Shown here: in pieces, positions 37,453 to 49,817 of the stretch | How positions within the stretch are numbered: the first letter of the stretch is position 1 | Layout of the letters: every line of letters begins with the position of its first letter | Source of the DNA: Wuchereria bancrofti | Taxonomy: Eukaryota > Nematoda > Chromadorea > Rhabditida > Onchocercidae | Length of the DNA: 64,000 nucleotides | Assembly: GCA_005281725.1 (NCBI GenBank) | Contig: SSBO01000003.1 | Span: forward strand, 1,201,396-1,265,395 | Direction: 5' to 3' | The notes under the pieces: generated by a model | Told to the model about the DNA's origin: nothing | The model's database searches: none | Seen by the model: only the letters and a program-made list of their open reading frames with translations | Position numbers and translations under genes: made by a program

Positions 37453-38693
37453 ATGGTGCAAATTTGGTATACGGAATCGTATCCATGCGGTGACCCACGG
37501 TTACCTCACCATTTATTTCCACCAAAAAAAATCACTCCCGATGAATTAATGAAACGAACTGGACTACTTTATTTCAAGATAATTTTTGAATTTCTATTTT
37601 TAATTCATAATTTTCTTATAAAATGATGTTGAAGAAGTGCTGAATAAAGTGCTTTAGCTAAAATTAATTATGATTAAAATTTATTTCTTTAGCTAGCTAT
37701 GAATTATTAATTAATTTAATTTAAATTAATTAGTCTAATTTAAAATTCTAATATCAATGATTTATCATGAAATTTCCTGAATTACTGTTAATAATTTTTT
37801 TTTTCTTTTTGCACGTTAATATAGCAGATCAAGTATCGATGTCAAAACGAATTGCTTTACTTAAAAAAGGAAGAAAATTAACAAAAGAAGATGTATACAC
37901 ATTGAATGCTAGAAGTATTGCAGATTTCGACGATAAGGTGCAAACAATTTTTTTGATACATAGAAAAAAGCAATATATTTTCTTTTAATTTATTCGTTTG
38001 AAAAATTTTTCGTTTGTTGCATAAATTTAAATTTTAATAGAAAATCATTTAAACATATATCTTTCAATTTCTTTCTTTTTTTTAACTTGAATTTCTGACT
38101 AATAAATTCATTAATTAAATGAATTAATTAACTATATGTGAATTAATTAAAAAATTTAATTGCAGAATGATATAAGTTGTTAAGTTTTATATTTATATAT
38201 AGATTGAGGAGCTATTTGAAGAAACTCAATTAAACAATGAAATGGCTGTGCTTGTCATCGGAGGCTCAGCTTATTACGATGTGGAAGATGAATGTGACAA
38301 TTGGTTAAGAATTTTATGCGAGTACGGTGATTTACTGATAATTCCAGCTGGTAAACTTCATAGGTTTACGACAACAACTGAGGTACAACGTTTTCCTCTA
38401 ATTTAATATTATCTTTAATGATTACTCTTTTTTCCCATTCCTTCTAAAAATTTGAAAGGTTGATTTTTTTTTTAGTAAGTGTTGAAGAAAAGTTGAAATG
38501 GAGACACCAATTAAATATTGAAAAATTCTACTCTTAGATTTTTTTTTTTGATTTAAATTCAAAATAATAACATTTAAATGCAACAAATAATTATAGAAAT
38601 AAATGAAATCAGTGAAATGAACGTATTCTTCTCATTTTTTATTTTCAGAATTTTGTCAAAATGCGTCGTTTTTTCAAGGCTGATAAACGTTAA
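37453..38693 (+). pseudogene. Acireductone dioxygenase-like, degenerate (pseudoenzyme or pseudogene)
   Basis: Exons 37453-37578, 37828-37937, 38203-38382 and 38649-38693. Acireductone dioxygenase is a cupin enzyme of the methionine salvage pathway that uses a 3-His/1-Glu metal site. Exon 1 is well conserved ([20 protein letters not shown], then [15 protein letters not shown]). Exon 3 keeps [18 protein letters not shown] and PAGKLHRFT (the last metal His), but the EEHLHxxxE stretch reads EETQLNNE, so two histidine ligands are gone. The chain stops at RRFFKADKR, about 30 residues short of the family end. Exon 1 has no GT donor: after AAG (37578) the frame runs through ATAATTT to a stop with no GT. 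The exon 2 acceptor also needs a different phase. The other introns are clean GT/AG with matching phase. The ATG lies two bases after a CAG, like a leader acceptor. It sits between the two ABCG-like genes. Confidence 0.72.
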
Positions 38694-41600
38694 ATGAATC
38701 ATTCACTTAATAGTACGTAATTACTGCAAATAAATTGACGGAATTAAAATTTGAGCTTTTTTATTAAAAAAAAAGATAACTGTTTAAAAGTGAAACTTAT
38801 TGTAAAGTTGAATTTAAGAAGACATTAAAACATTTTAAAATTATGCTACAAGTGTTACTTACGTAGAAACGTGAATATGAAGTTCAAATTTTCTTTCCGT
38901 TTTATTTTCTATTCAATTAGAGAATATATTAACATATTTGTTAGATGTTGTAGAGATATGTTTATGTGATAAATTAGGTAATTCTATCAGAAATTGAAGA
39001 TTATCGGTATTGTTCTGCTCAAATAATTTACTTTATTTAAAGTTTGTTCAAAATTAAAAATTGTGCTAAAGGAATGCTTTAGTGTAATAAAATAAATGAT
39101 TCGTATATTAGAAGAAGTAAAAAAATATGAGAAAAAATTTAGTTACAATTGGTTATGAAAAGTTTTTCATTTCGTTGTTAGTCGTCAACAAACTTTTTTC
39201 TTACTATAAAATTAATACTTTTAATAATTAAATGACTAGTGATTTTTGTGATTTTACAATTGAAAAATGAAACAAAAAAATTAGAGTAGAAAAAAGGAGA
39301 AAAAAAAAGTGGAAAAAAAAAACATATTAAAAGTAAATTTTAATGGTTATGCCATTTTTGTTGACATAAACGATGATTAATGTACCAACGCTTTTCATGT
39401 TACCGCCCACGAATCCATTACTTACGTCATTTTCGTATCATTTGGCGTGTTTAGGTCAATTTTTTAAATCTTTTAAACAAATGAATAGCTCAAAAATTGA
39501 CAGTGTAAATAACTAAGATGGAGCAAAGATCAAGTAAAATGGGTAAAAAAAGTCAAAAAAACAAGAGGAAACACCAAAAAAGCAAAAAAAAAAAAAAAAA
39601 AACTGTTGTAAAAACTGAATTAATATTAATTAATGAAAAGTGGAAGCTCCACATCTATTAATGTTTTTCTTCAATTTACTTATTAAGGAATGAATTTAAG
39701 TATTCAAGTTCAAAAAGAAAAGCTAAAGTTTAGAAATATAAGAATCATATAAGAATAAAATATTTTCCAGACGTATTTATCTGTCCAAAATAATTCAGTT
39801 CCACCATATTTTTCCATGATTTTTTTGTCGTATTTCAATTTTCAAGTTTTCATTTTTACAATTTTCAATTTTTTACTGATGCACAAGTTTTTGAACTCTG
39901 AATTATTTAACTGCTTTCGGTTGATGAATAAATGGGTGTGTGGTACAATAGCGGAAAAGCAAGTTTAATGTCCTAAATTACAAGCGTTAATGGACAATAA
40001 TTGTAATAACAATTAAATAAAGTTTATATTTAATATTAATAAAATTAAATTTAAAAAATACATAGATAATATTTTGGGAATGCAATATTGAAAGGAAAGA
40101 AATTTTTAGGAGATAAAGAGAGGAACTGAAAAAGGTGGATGACCTCTAATGGTAAGGTACCTGTGTACAGGTGTTGTGTGTTAATATTTGGGAAGCAAAG
40201 ATTAAATCAAAATTAATCCTTTCTTGCAGAAGCAATTCTTGCATAAATCATTTTTTGCATGGATAATCATTATTAATACTTTATTGTTTCTATTCTAATT
40301 AAAATTATAAATTTTTTTTTTTTTTGATTGACTTTGCTTTTTTCAATTTTTCGAATAAAATTTTTCTATTTCAAACAAATTAATTCAAAATCTAACAATT
40401 GAAGTAAATTTTATTTAATATTAAGAAAAAATACTTACTTTAAAATTGAAATATTTGTAATGATATTTCAGCCTTTTAAAGAAAAATGATTAAATTATTA
40501 TTGAGAAAAAATTTTTCAAATATTTTAAAGCAGTGTAGTCATCCTAAAAGAAAAAAATCTGTCGATGTGATGTCAAAAAAAAAAAAAAAAACATTTGTGA
40601 AATAAAAAGTGAAACTAATGAAATGAAACTGGAAATACTGAACAACATCGAGAAACAACAGTCAATAATAATACGGAAATTAATTTAGATTTAAAATAAA
40701 TTGCTTAGTGATAAAGTTACCAATTACCTTATCACTTAACAATAGGTTATAAAATATTTCAAATGAAGAATTTTAACTTAATTCATTGAAAGTAAAAGAA
40801 ATGACTACCTCAATTTAGAAATTTGTTTTAATACATATACTTTTCCATTTTTTCAAAAAAAAAAAAAAGCAATGCAAGAGCCAACTTTCGATATTTTAAT
40901 TTTACTTTTTTAAGCTGTTTAATTGAAATTTCAAGCTTACTTATGTGTTTCTATGTTTAGTTCTATTTCTACCTGCAAAATAGTTGAAATAAATAAAATC
41001 CAGGTAATGAATTGTCTTTCGATAATTTAGGGAATGATTTGTAGGAGGAAAAAATGAAGATCGATTCATTGCTACAATCGAACAAGTTTCAAATCATCCA
41101 AAAAAAAAAGTGATCAACTCACTTTTATCTAAACTCACATTTGTCTAAATTGATTTTCTATCTAAGAAATATCATCAAATTCGAATTTTTTATCCCTTTC
41201 AGTTTTTTTCTTTAAAAATTAATCCATTCTACTTTATTGTATACGTAGATACTGGACCATAACAATTGTTCACCTTTAAATTAATTGTTTGGTAGCTCTC
41301 TTTTCATCAAAATAATAATTAGTCTGCGAATGAATTCATTTTGGAGTGAGCACTTTGCGCCAAATGTGACACTTACAATTATCAATCGAAAAATGCATCC
41401 TCTCTTCTGCCATATATTTGAAAGAGAATTGTAGTATTATTTATTCATTTTATCACTCACAAAATTAATAATTATCCTTTTCATAATGACATTATTACCT
41501 GTTACTTTTTAGGTAAGAATATTTTTACTTACTTACTGAATTAATCAAATTAACTTCGTGCTTTTTTTTTTTCATAATTTGTTGATACTAAGTTTAATTA

Positions 41601-43015
41601 ATTAAAAAAGATTGCTGTACAGCTGTGAAGAAATGTCGAAGAAGCAAGTTACGTTGCTCACATTTTATATTAATTGAATTATTTGAATAAATGAATTACT
41701 AATTTGATTAGTAATTAATATTTTGAAAGTGCATATGTAATAATAAAGTGAATATGAAATGAAAACACTTCAAATTAATTTGCACAAATCTTAGCAAAAT
41801 TAAATTTATTTATTGTAGAAACTAATTTTGATTTATTTCTTTTGCGGTATTTCATCACCACCACTTGTCCATTTTCTTTTCGTCTAACTTATTCATTCTT
41901 AAATTGATTTACCGTATAGCTTTTCGGATGAAAAGACAACAGTTAAAAGGAACAAAAACAAAAAGTACCTATAATTGTGTTTAAAAAAAAAAAAAATGAA
42001 ATTTATTAAAAATTTTGTTCGAGTAAATTTAGATTTCACGAGTATTTTTCTAATTTTTTGCTTGCAAATTTTAAAATTCTTAATACATTCCAGTGAAAAA
42101 TACTTTTTTTGCAGATAAATAGTTTAATTTCAAATGTTAGTAAATTATCAAGATTTCTTTAAAAGAATATTGAGATTAATAATTTCGTACTTCTGTTAAT
42201 TACTCTTTAATTGAAAGTAATAGAAATCTTTGCATTATGCTTAGAAATAAGCTTCCATTTGAAAAATATTTTTGTTTGTTCCTTTCGAAGCGCTAATTAT
42301 CTAACTTGAAAGGTTAAAAAATATTTATCTCATTTTATAATTTATTTCATTAATATTCATTATCTTCTTATTTTGTTATTGTTATTATTATTATTACTAA
42401 TAATACAATTATTACTATTATTCTTATTATTATCATTGTTATTATTATTGTTATTGCTATTATTATTATTATTATTATTAATGATTGCGTTGGCCTTCAC
42501 AAACTTTTTTAACCAATTTATGATTTCCTAGCGTGGCAACAATAGAAAAAAAAAAATTTCATTCAAAGGGTAAAATTTTAAGGCCATGCAAACGACAGGA
42601 ATGCATCATAGTAATGTGTAATGAATAATTCAAAAAACTGAAATATTTTGGAAAAAAAAACAAGGTCAGATTTCAACTTACGGTAGGCTTAGTTTTTGGT
42701 AAAAGTTAAATGATAAAATAAAAAAAAAAGTTTTTTTTTTGCTATTTCAACCAATATTTGCTTTTTTTTTTGGGAAGGAATTGAATTAAAATAAATGACA
42801 AAAGTTGTAAAATGAAGTAAACATTTTACAAAAACTTATTGGATAGCATTGAAAGCCTTGTCATTAGCAATGACTATTTCAACTTTTAAACTAATTTCTT
42901 GTTATATTTTGAATTTGAATTTTTGTACATATTGAATTGAAGTGAACTTTGTGATCATTTACAAAGTTTCAATTAAAATTAAATTGAAATCTAAGGTTAA
43001 ATAATGTATTTCAGA
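38694..43015. other. AT-rich intergenic stretch, 4.3 kb
   Basis: No exon supported. It contains an imperfect ATT-repeat tract (about 42375-42481) and many A-runs. A stretch at 40140-40200 looks superficially tRNA-like but lacks the T-arm consensus. Confidence 0.5.
42375..42481. repeat. Imperfect ATT microsatellite
   Basis: About 105 bp built almost wholly of ATT/GTT trinucleotides with interruptions. Confidence 0.85.
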
Positions 43016-46000
43016 ATGAAAAGTAGTAATCAAGAAGAATCGAATAACGAAGTAAAAAATGATGACGCATCAGATTTAAAGTTTATTACGAATGCTACAA
43101 ATAGTCAGCACAGTACATCTCAAATTCATTATGCTTCCTCCGAAGTTATACCAAATAATAATGAATTAAGCGCCGAGCGCACTTTGTAATTTAACTTCTG
43201 TTCAAAGATTTCCTTTTTTTTTTTCTTAGAGAGAAAAAAATTATCAATGAGTGAAAAGTTGTTGCATATTTTTTATTAATTAATTGATCATTTTTTTTTC
43301 TTTTCTCTCAAAAATTTTCCTCGTAGCATTTCATTCCATTTACAGAAATAGTTTTGAAAAATGTCAGCGATATTATATGCGCTATTCTTCTAACCTAAAT
43401 ATGTTACCAAATGCGCCACACAGTTTCAATTATTTGCGATATGCAAAAGCGGATGAACTAGGAAAGAACGAAAGAAAGTTTGTTTATTTTTTCAATTTAA
43501 TGCTTATTTGTAGATTAATTTGATAATTCTAATCAAGTATCTGTAGATTAATTTGATAACTCTAATCAACTATTTGTAGATTAATTTGATAATTCTAATC
43601 AACAAATCTCTTATCTTATCTGAGAGATAATTTATTTATCTCAGTTTTATCACCTTTACATTTTATTACAGTATACCGAAGATAAGTGTCAAAAATTTAT
43701 GTGTCGCATCAGATAAAAGAACATTTTTCAAAAATTGTTTATCTCGAACAACCTGCATGTCACATCATCTACAAGATATCACATTTACCTTAAAGGGTGG
43801 TGATACGCTTGCAATTTTGTATACAAAAGGTAAATTTTATTAAAAGAATTACCATACTAATATTTTTAATTATTCTGAATTTGTCACATTTGAAAATTAA
43901 CTTCTTTGATTGATAAAAGTATTTAGTAAAACATAAATTTAGTAAAACATTAAAATTAAAAATTAATATTCAGAATCAGAAATGCGTATTCTACTAGAAA
44001 TAATGTCAAATAATATATCGAAGAGATATTTAATTAGTGGAACATTGGAAAATAATGGATATAAAATGAATATGAATGAGTTTGGTGATCGTGTCGCATA
44101 TGTCAATGCTCAAAATGTTTATCCTTGGCTTACAGTAGCACAAACTATATACCTGCAAAGTTTATTTGTCACCTGTGATAGAAATACTTTTAATAATGTT
44201 AATACGGTATGATAATATCTTCTTTATTCACCTTCATTAGTATTTAAATTATTCAAATAAATGATAACAGTTTAAATTGAAAAACTTTTTGAAATACTTT
44301 AGATTGAACAGCTGATTCAAACATTAGCACTTTCATCAATTCGTAATTTTCTTTGCGGTGAATTAACTATCGCAGAACGACAACGCTTGAAAATTGCGCT
44401 GCAAATTTTGAAAGATGCTGGTAAAGTTATTCGTGTAAAATGTTAAAATTCAAATAAAATTTAATTAATTTTGTCGTATTCAATCCTTAATTATCCATCT
44501 AATTCTTTATCACTACTTTAATCATTTCTATAGAAGAAAATAACAAAATGTTTTAAAAAGATAGCAGCAGTGGCTATTCGATTTAAAAAAAAAAAAAAAA
44601 CAAATCACATTTTTCAATTGTTTACCACTTTTCCAATAATTTATTTTTAAACTCTTAAATAATTCCATTTTAAATGGATGTAATTCGATTAGAACAAATA
44701 TTAATGATAACTCTTCCAGATATATTACTATCAGATAATATTATGAAAAATATAAATTTATATGAGATGGCATTTCTCATCGACTATTTGCGTGATTGGG
44801 CAATTAAGTTGAATCGAATTGTTATTATGGCTGTGCAACCACCAACAATTGAAATTTTAACTATGTTTCACAAAGGTCTATTTTTACTTTTTGTTACAGT
44901 TAGAATAATGTAAGGAAAAAAGAGAGAGAGAGAGAGAAGTTAGAAAATTTTGAAAAGTTGAAAATATTATATTTTAAATGATGTAACAAAATATATTTTA
45001 GTACTGCTGATAGCATCTGGAAGAGTTATCTATTTTGGCTTATCAAGTCAGATGATGTCTTATTTTGAACAAATTGGCTTTCCATGTCCATCGTTTAAAA
45101 ATCCATGCGACTATTACGGTTGAACATTTTATACAGTGCTAAATTAAAACTATTTTGGTGTTTATTATTAAGGAATAATAATTGAATTAAAATAGCTCTG
45201 ATCAATGATCAGAAAATTAATTGCTTCTGAGATTTAAAAAATTAAAATTGTTATTGCTATGCTTTATTTAAAATTAAGCAAGTTAGTGAAGTGGAATTTT
45301 TTTCAGTAGACTTAGTAACTCATGATTACTTAACCTCTGAGTCATCTTTGGAATCAATAAATCGGATCAAACGGTTGACAGAGATTTGGAAGGAAAGGTT
45401 AGTTGATGAATGTGAAATGCAACTGATAACTGATCAACTATCACCGAAGATTCATCGAGTTAACTATTATCGTGCTGCACTTCTCATTTACAGGTTTGCA
45501 TTTTTATTTGTAAACATTTAAAAGTAGGCGCTAATGTACAACTGAATGATAATTTAATTCATTCATCTATTTATCTGTCATTATGTGATTTTTTGAAGTT
45601 TTAGACAAATCAAAAATTTCAACAGAAATTATTGTAAATGAAGTTTAATGTATCAATTTGCTAAATTAATTTTAATGAAGCATTAATATGATATGATCTC
45701 CACTCTGTTCAATTTTTATAAATTAAACAAGAAATTCACTAAATGTTCCATTTTATCATTGTCCAAATTTTTAAAAATGTTAAAAATTTTGATAATTTCA
45801 GACGTTTTTTCGAAATGTTTCTGAGCAGATCATGGATGTATTCTAAAGAATTAATTTATGCATTTCTCATATCACTTTTTGTTGGTTTTATATTTTTTGA
45901 AATACCAAATGATCGATATGCTTCTATTAATGCTCGTTTTGGTTTTATCATTTCTATGCTTGCAATTTTCTTACTTCCCAATCTTTTCATTCATATCGAA

Positions 46001-47921
46001 AGAGGTTGTTATTGCTTGAAATTTACAAAGTGAAATTTACTAAACACAACAGATGTCACTTCATCTTTCTTCAATAAATTCATAACATTAACATTTAATT
46101 ATTCAACATTTCATTTAGACATATATTATTAATCGACTTTTTCCTGCATTTAATTCTTTTAAATCAATCATTATTGAATATTAAATTTTAATTAATTAAT
46201 TATCGGCAAAGATTAAAAAAAAATTTTATAGTATTTGATGAGCGTTCATATTTGCTTGATGATGTTCGAAATAGATTGTATGATCCAACTTTCTATATTA
46301 TTATTAAGGTACTGTTTCTTCTTGCATATCTTATTTCCTTATTATTATTATTATTTATTTTTGTTTTTAAATCATATAATTACTCTTTATTAAATTAAAT
46401 TAAAAATTTTGTATTTTTATAAAATTACAAAATTGTAAAATTATAATTATAGACTTTTAATATTATTATCAGATGCTATTATTACCTGATAATACTGCTA
46501 AACTCTCTAATGCTTTTCGAGCAAATTTTCAAATTTACAAAAATTAAATTTTACAAAAAAAAATTTACAAAAAAATAAAAAAAAAAATTATGAATTACAG
46601 ATTACATATGACTTACCAATAGGTATAATGTGTAATATATTATATGTATTACCTGCTTATATGCTAAGTGGACTTCCATTTGATAGTACTTTTTATTGGC
46701 CATCTGTATTCCTTTTCACGTCGATTCTTTGCGTGCATACAATTTTTTGGCGATACGTTACGTGGATTATAGCGTACAGTTGTTGCACACGGATTTCTGC
46801 AATCATTGCAATTGGTTTTTTTTTTTTATAAATGCTAAATATACGATTTGAAATTGTATTATTTAAATAAATTATGATGAAACAATTGAATGGAATTATA
46901 GCATAAAAAAAAAAGAAAAAATGGAAATGCTCAAAATTTGATCAGATTTTGAATAGCGTCAAAAATTTATTTTTATCATTTTCAGTAGTTCTGTTAAGTA
47001 ATTCAGTGATGCTTTCCGGTTTTCTGATTCATCCAAATAGTTTCCCTCCGCTGATCAAACTGCTATATTATTATAATCCAACAAAATTAGCTGGTGGATT
47101 ATTAGCTGAAAATGAATTTCTTCGACGAACAGCACTCACAGTTTGGGTGAACTTTTGACCTCTTCGAACTAATAATGAATTCGAAAGTTTAATTAATTAT
47201 TAATAATAACAAGTAATGATAATAATGGTTAGAGATATCAACTTGATCATTCTTACATCTATAGTTTTGACTGATAATTTCTCATGTTAATTTTCAAATT
47301 TCTAATGAAATATCAAGATTGCTTGGTAAAAAAAAAAGAAAAATTCATCACATTTTATCATATAAAAATTGCACAATTGAGATTATTGGTTTAAAAATTA
47401 AAAATGAAATATTAACCATGATAAATTTTAGTTCTTTGAAATGCTAACTGATAATTCAACTACTAGCGGCAATATCACAGAATTGTTAATTGGTTGCGAG
47501 AGGAAACAAATTTTAGCAAAGAAAATTAATGATGTAAACTTAATCTTTATTCAATAGAACAGCAATTATGTTGTATCTAGAATTCATCCATTCAATTTAA
47601 AGTTTTTTTTTTTCCTCTTTTTAATAATCAATCTTCTATCACTTTCACTTAATATTAGTTAGATCAAATTTGTTAAATATGTTATGTTTACAGATGCCAA
47701 TTTATACTGCTTCACATTGCACTAAAATTCATGGATCACAAGCTCTTTACTTCTCAGGCTTATCATTAGCTACATTTACATCATCTATTGAACAATTTCA
47801 ACAAACTTTTTATATTTATGCTATTTGGTTTATAGCTATTTTTGTGATACTTTTATTCGTCGTACGTTTTAATCATAAAAGATGCTGTAAAAATCGTTAT
47901 AATAATTCATTATATTCTTAA
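43016..47921 (+). CDS. ABCG8-like half-transporter lacking all ATPase motifs
   Basis: Fourteen exons with consistent phases: 43016-43185, 43346-43477, 43672-43829, 43974-44206, 44303-44420, 44720-44875, 45002-45118, 45307-45493, 45802-46004, 46232-46308, 46601-46814, 46986-47140, 47432-47533 and 47694-47921; 749 residues (human ABCG8 is 673). ATG 43016 lies one base after ATTTCAG, a likely leader acceptor. ABCG8-like blocks: YVNAQNVYPWLTVAQTIYL (Q-loop region), a VLLIASGRVIYFG block then IGFPCPSFKNPCDYYVDL after the NBD, and a membrane domain with about six helices ending in a basic tail. ATPase motifs are gone: Walker A reads YTKESEMRI (about 151-159), signature LTIAERQR (252-259), Walker B and D-loop LLSDNIMKNIN (catalytic Glu to Asn), and the switch His is Val (MAVQPP). 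The frame is nonetheless intact over 14 exons. N-terminal 56 residues are polar and disordered. A non-hydrolysing partner of the upstream ABCG5-like protein is one inference. Confidence 0.82.
43509..43603. repeat. 33-bp triplicated repeat in intron 2 of the ABCG8-like gene
   Basis: Three adjacent copies starting at 43509, 43542 and 43575, each beginning TGTAGATTAATTTGATAA; period 33 bp with single-base differences. Confidence 0.9.
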
Positions 47922-49817
47922 TTATTACTGTTGTTGTTGTTGTTGTTGTATGAAAAAGATGATAACATCAATGTTAATGTAAAGTATTTAAAGACTTTAC
48001 AAATAATTAATCATGTATTCGAGAAAATTCTTTCACAGCTTTCTTATTTCTATTCAAAAAAAAAAAGTTTATAGATTTTGGAAATTTCGAAAAGTTTCAC
48101 ATTGAAGCTTTGAAAATCTGAAAAATATAATTTAAACTAAGGATTGAAGTTGAAGTTGTTAGCTTTTTTTTTTCGTACCATAAAGCAAAGATTAGTTACA
48201 TAGAATAGGTGAAATTTTAGTAGTTTCGGGTATTTTTTTCTCATTAATATGATCATAAAATAATTTTACAAATTGCCTATATTGTCCTTTTTTATCATTC
48301 CAAAAATAAGCAAGAAATTATTTTTTATAATTTACTCATTCAGACTATAATATTTGTAAGTCTTCAACTTTTATCAAAATTTTAAAAGAGTAAATGAAGT
48401 AACATTGACTGACTTGGAAGAATCAAAATAGAAACTACTTGCAATCCTAAATGTTCTCAGCAATTAATGATTTAAGCTTTCCTCCAACTATCACTTTCAC
48501 CATTATAAATTTTTACTTACGATATAAATACCACTTCCTAATCACTTAAATTTAAACCAATTTTTCTAAAGGATGAAAATATCAAAAAGTATCAGGAACA
48601 CTACTAAATATCCTGCATTTATGTAGGCATGTTTTTCTCCCAGTTTCATTATTTGTTAATATTTCTTTTCAAAAATTTTTTTTTTGGACTATGTTTAAAA
48701 GAGAGGAACAACTTTACTGAAAAATACAACATAAACATTATCTGGTCAACAAGATTGAATTAATTGAAAAAACAAGACAAAGTCATCACAGTCCAATTCC
48801 AATTACTTATCTGAGCTATCACAAACAGTTCGTTTATCAGATTGTATTCACCCAATTAAATTACCATTGATCGATTCCTATCTACTGTTAAATACTGACC
48901 ACTTTGTGGTTCTTTTTAAACTTATAATACAATAATTATTAATTACTATTACCTGAACTCCTACCTAATATCCCAAAACTCTGGACACCTGAATAATATT
49001 AACTTGCAGTTGGTTCATCCTTTTTCACTTACTTTGTACTTGTAGCCAGGCACCATCACCAAAGGTCAAACTACCTTATTGTCTGTTCATTACCATTATC
49101 ACTATTAAATCCATGAGCTTGAGTTGTTACCAAATAGTCTCTACTGAATCTCATACCATAATCATGATTATCTATTAAAATCTGCTCTCTATTTCTAGTG
49201 GAATAACTTCCAGATTTTTAATATTCATTGTTTTAGAGACTTACTTCTACGTCTCATCAAAAAAAAAAAAAACTTTTTCTATACCAAAATCCCAACCATC
49301 TTCCATCCTTGTTCCTATAGATTTTCCATCATTTAACAGTTTTACCTAATTCCTTTTATTCCTAGTGAATGAAATAACATTCCTGAAACTGTACTTGCTC
49401 TGAAGTTTAAGCAACCATTACTTTGTAAATGGTCGGATTTGCGAAGAAAATTAGTTGGTAATCAATTTCTCAATCAAGTTCCCATAAAGTGCTTTCTAAC
49501 GCTTTTTCTTACGAATTCTATAATTTTTGAAAATTACAGTCATATACTAACTTTAGATCTAGAAGCTTTGATCATTTGAGAGCTACAATGTCGGCGAGTT
49601 GAATTTGGAGTTTACAGCACCAAGTGTTATGCACACAGGAAATAAAAGAAAGTAGTATTAAAATAAAGGAAGAAAAAATTTCGGTTAGTTCATTTATAAC
49701 TGAGTTATTTAACAGACATTTTACCAAGAAAACAATAACAGAAAAAAAAGCAAAATATGGACATGTATTGCTGAACACATATACCGAAAACCGAAACTAC
49801 TAAATCACGGTGGAATA
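47922..49817. other. Convergent intergenic region
   Basis: About 1.9 kb between the 3' ends of the ABCG8-like gene (plus) and COG4 (minus). It begins with a short GTT run (47933-47948). The 48800-49460 part is less AT-rich, but I see no exon in it. Confidence 0.5.

Noticed and set aside
37767..37988. Open frame beginning MKFPELLLIIFFFFLH that looks like a signal peptide leading into the dioxygenase-like exon 2
   Set aside because: The hydrophobic part is the T-rich polypyrimidine tract of the intron before a clear acceptor at 37827; it is translation of intron sequence.
40138..40200. tRNA-like stretch (TAATGGTAAGGTACCTG...)
   Set aside because: No GTTCRA T-arm consensus and no convincing cloverleaf.
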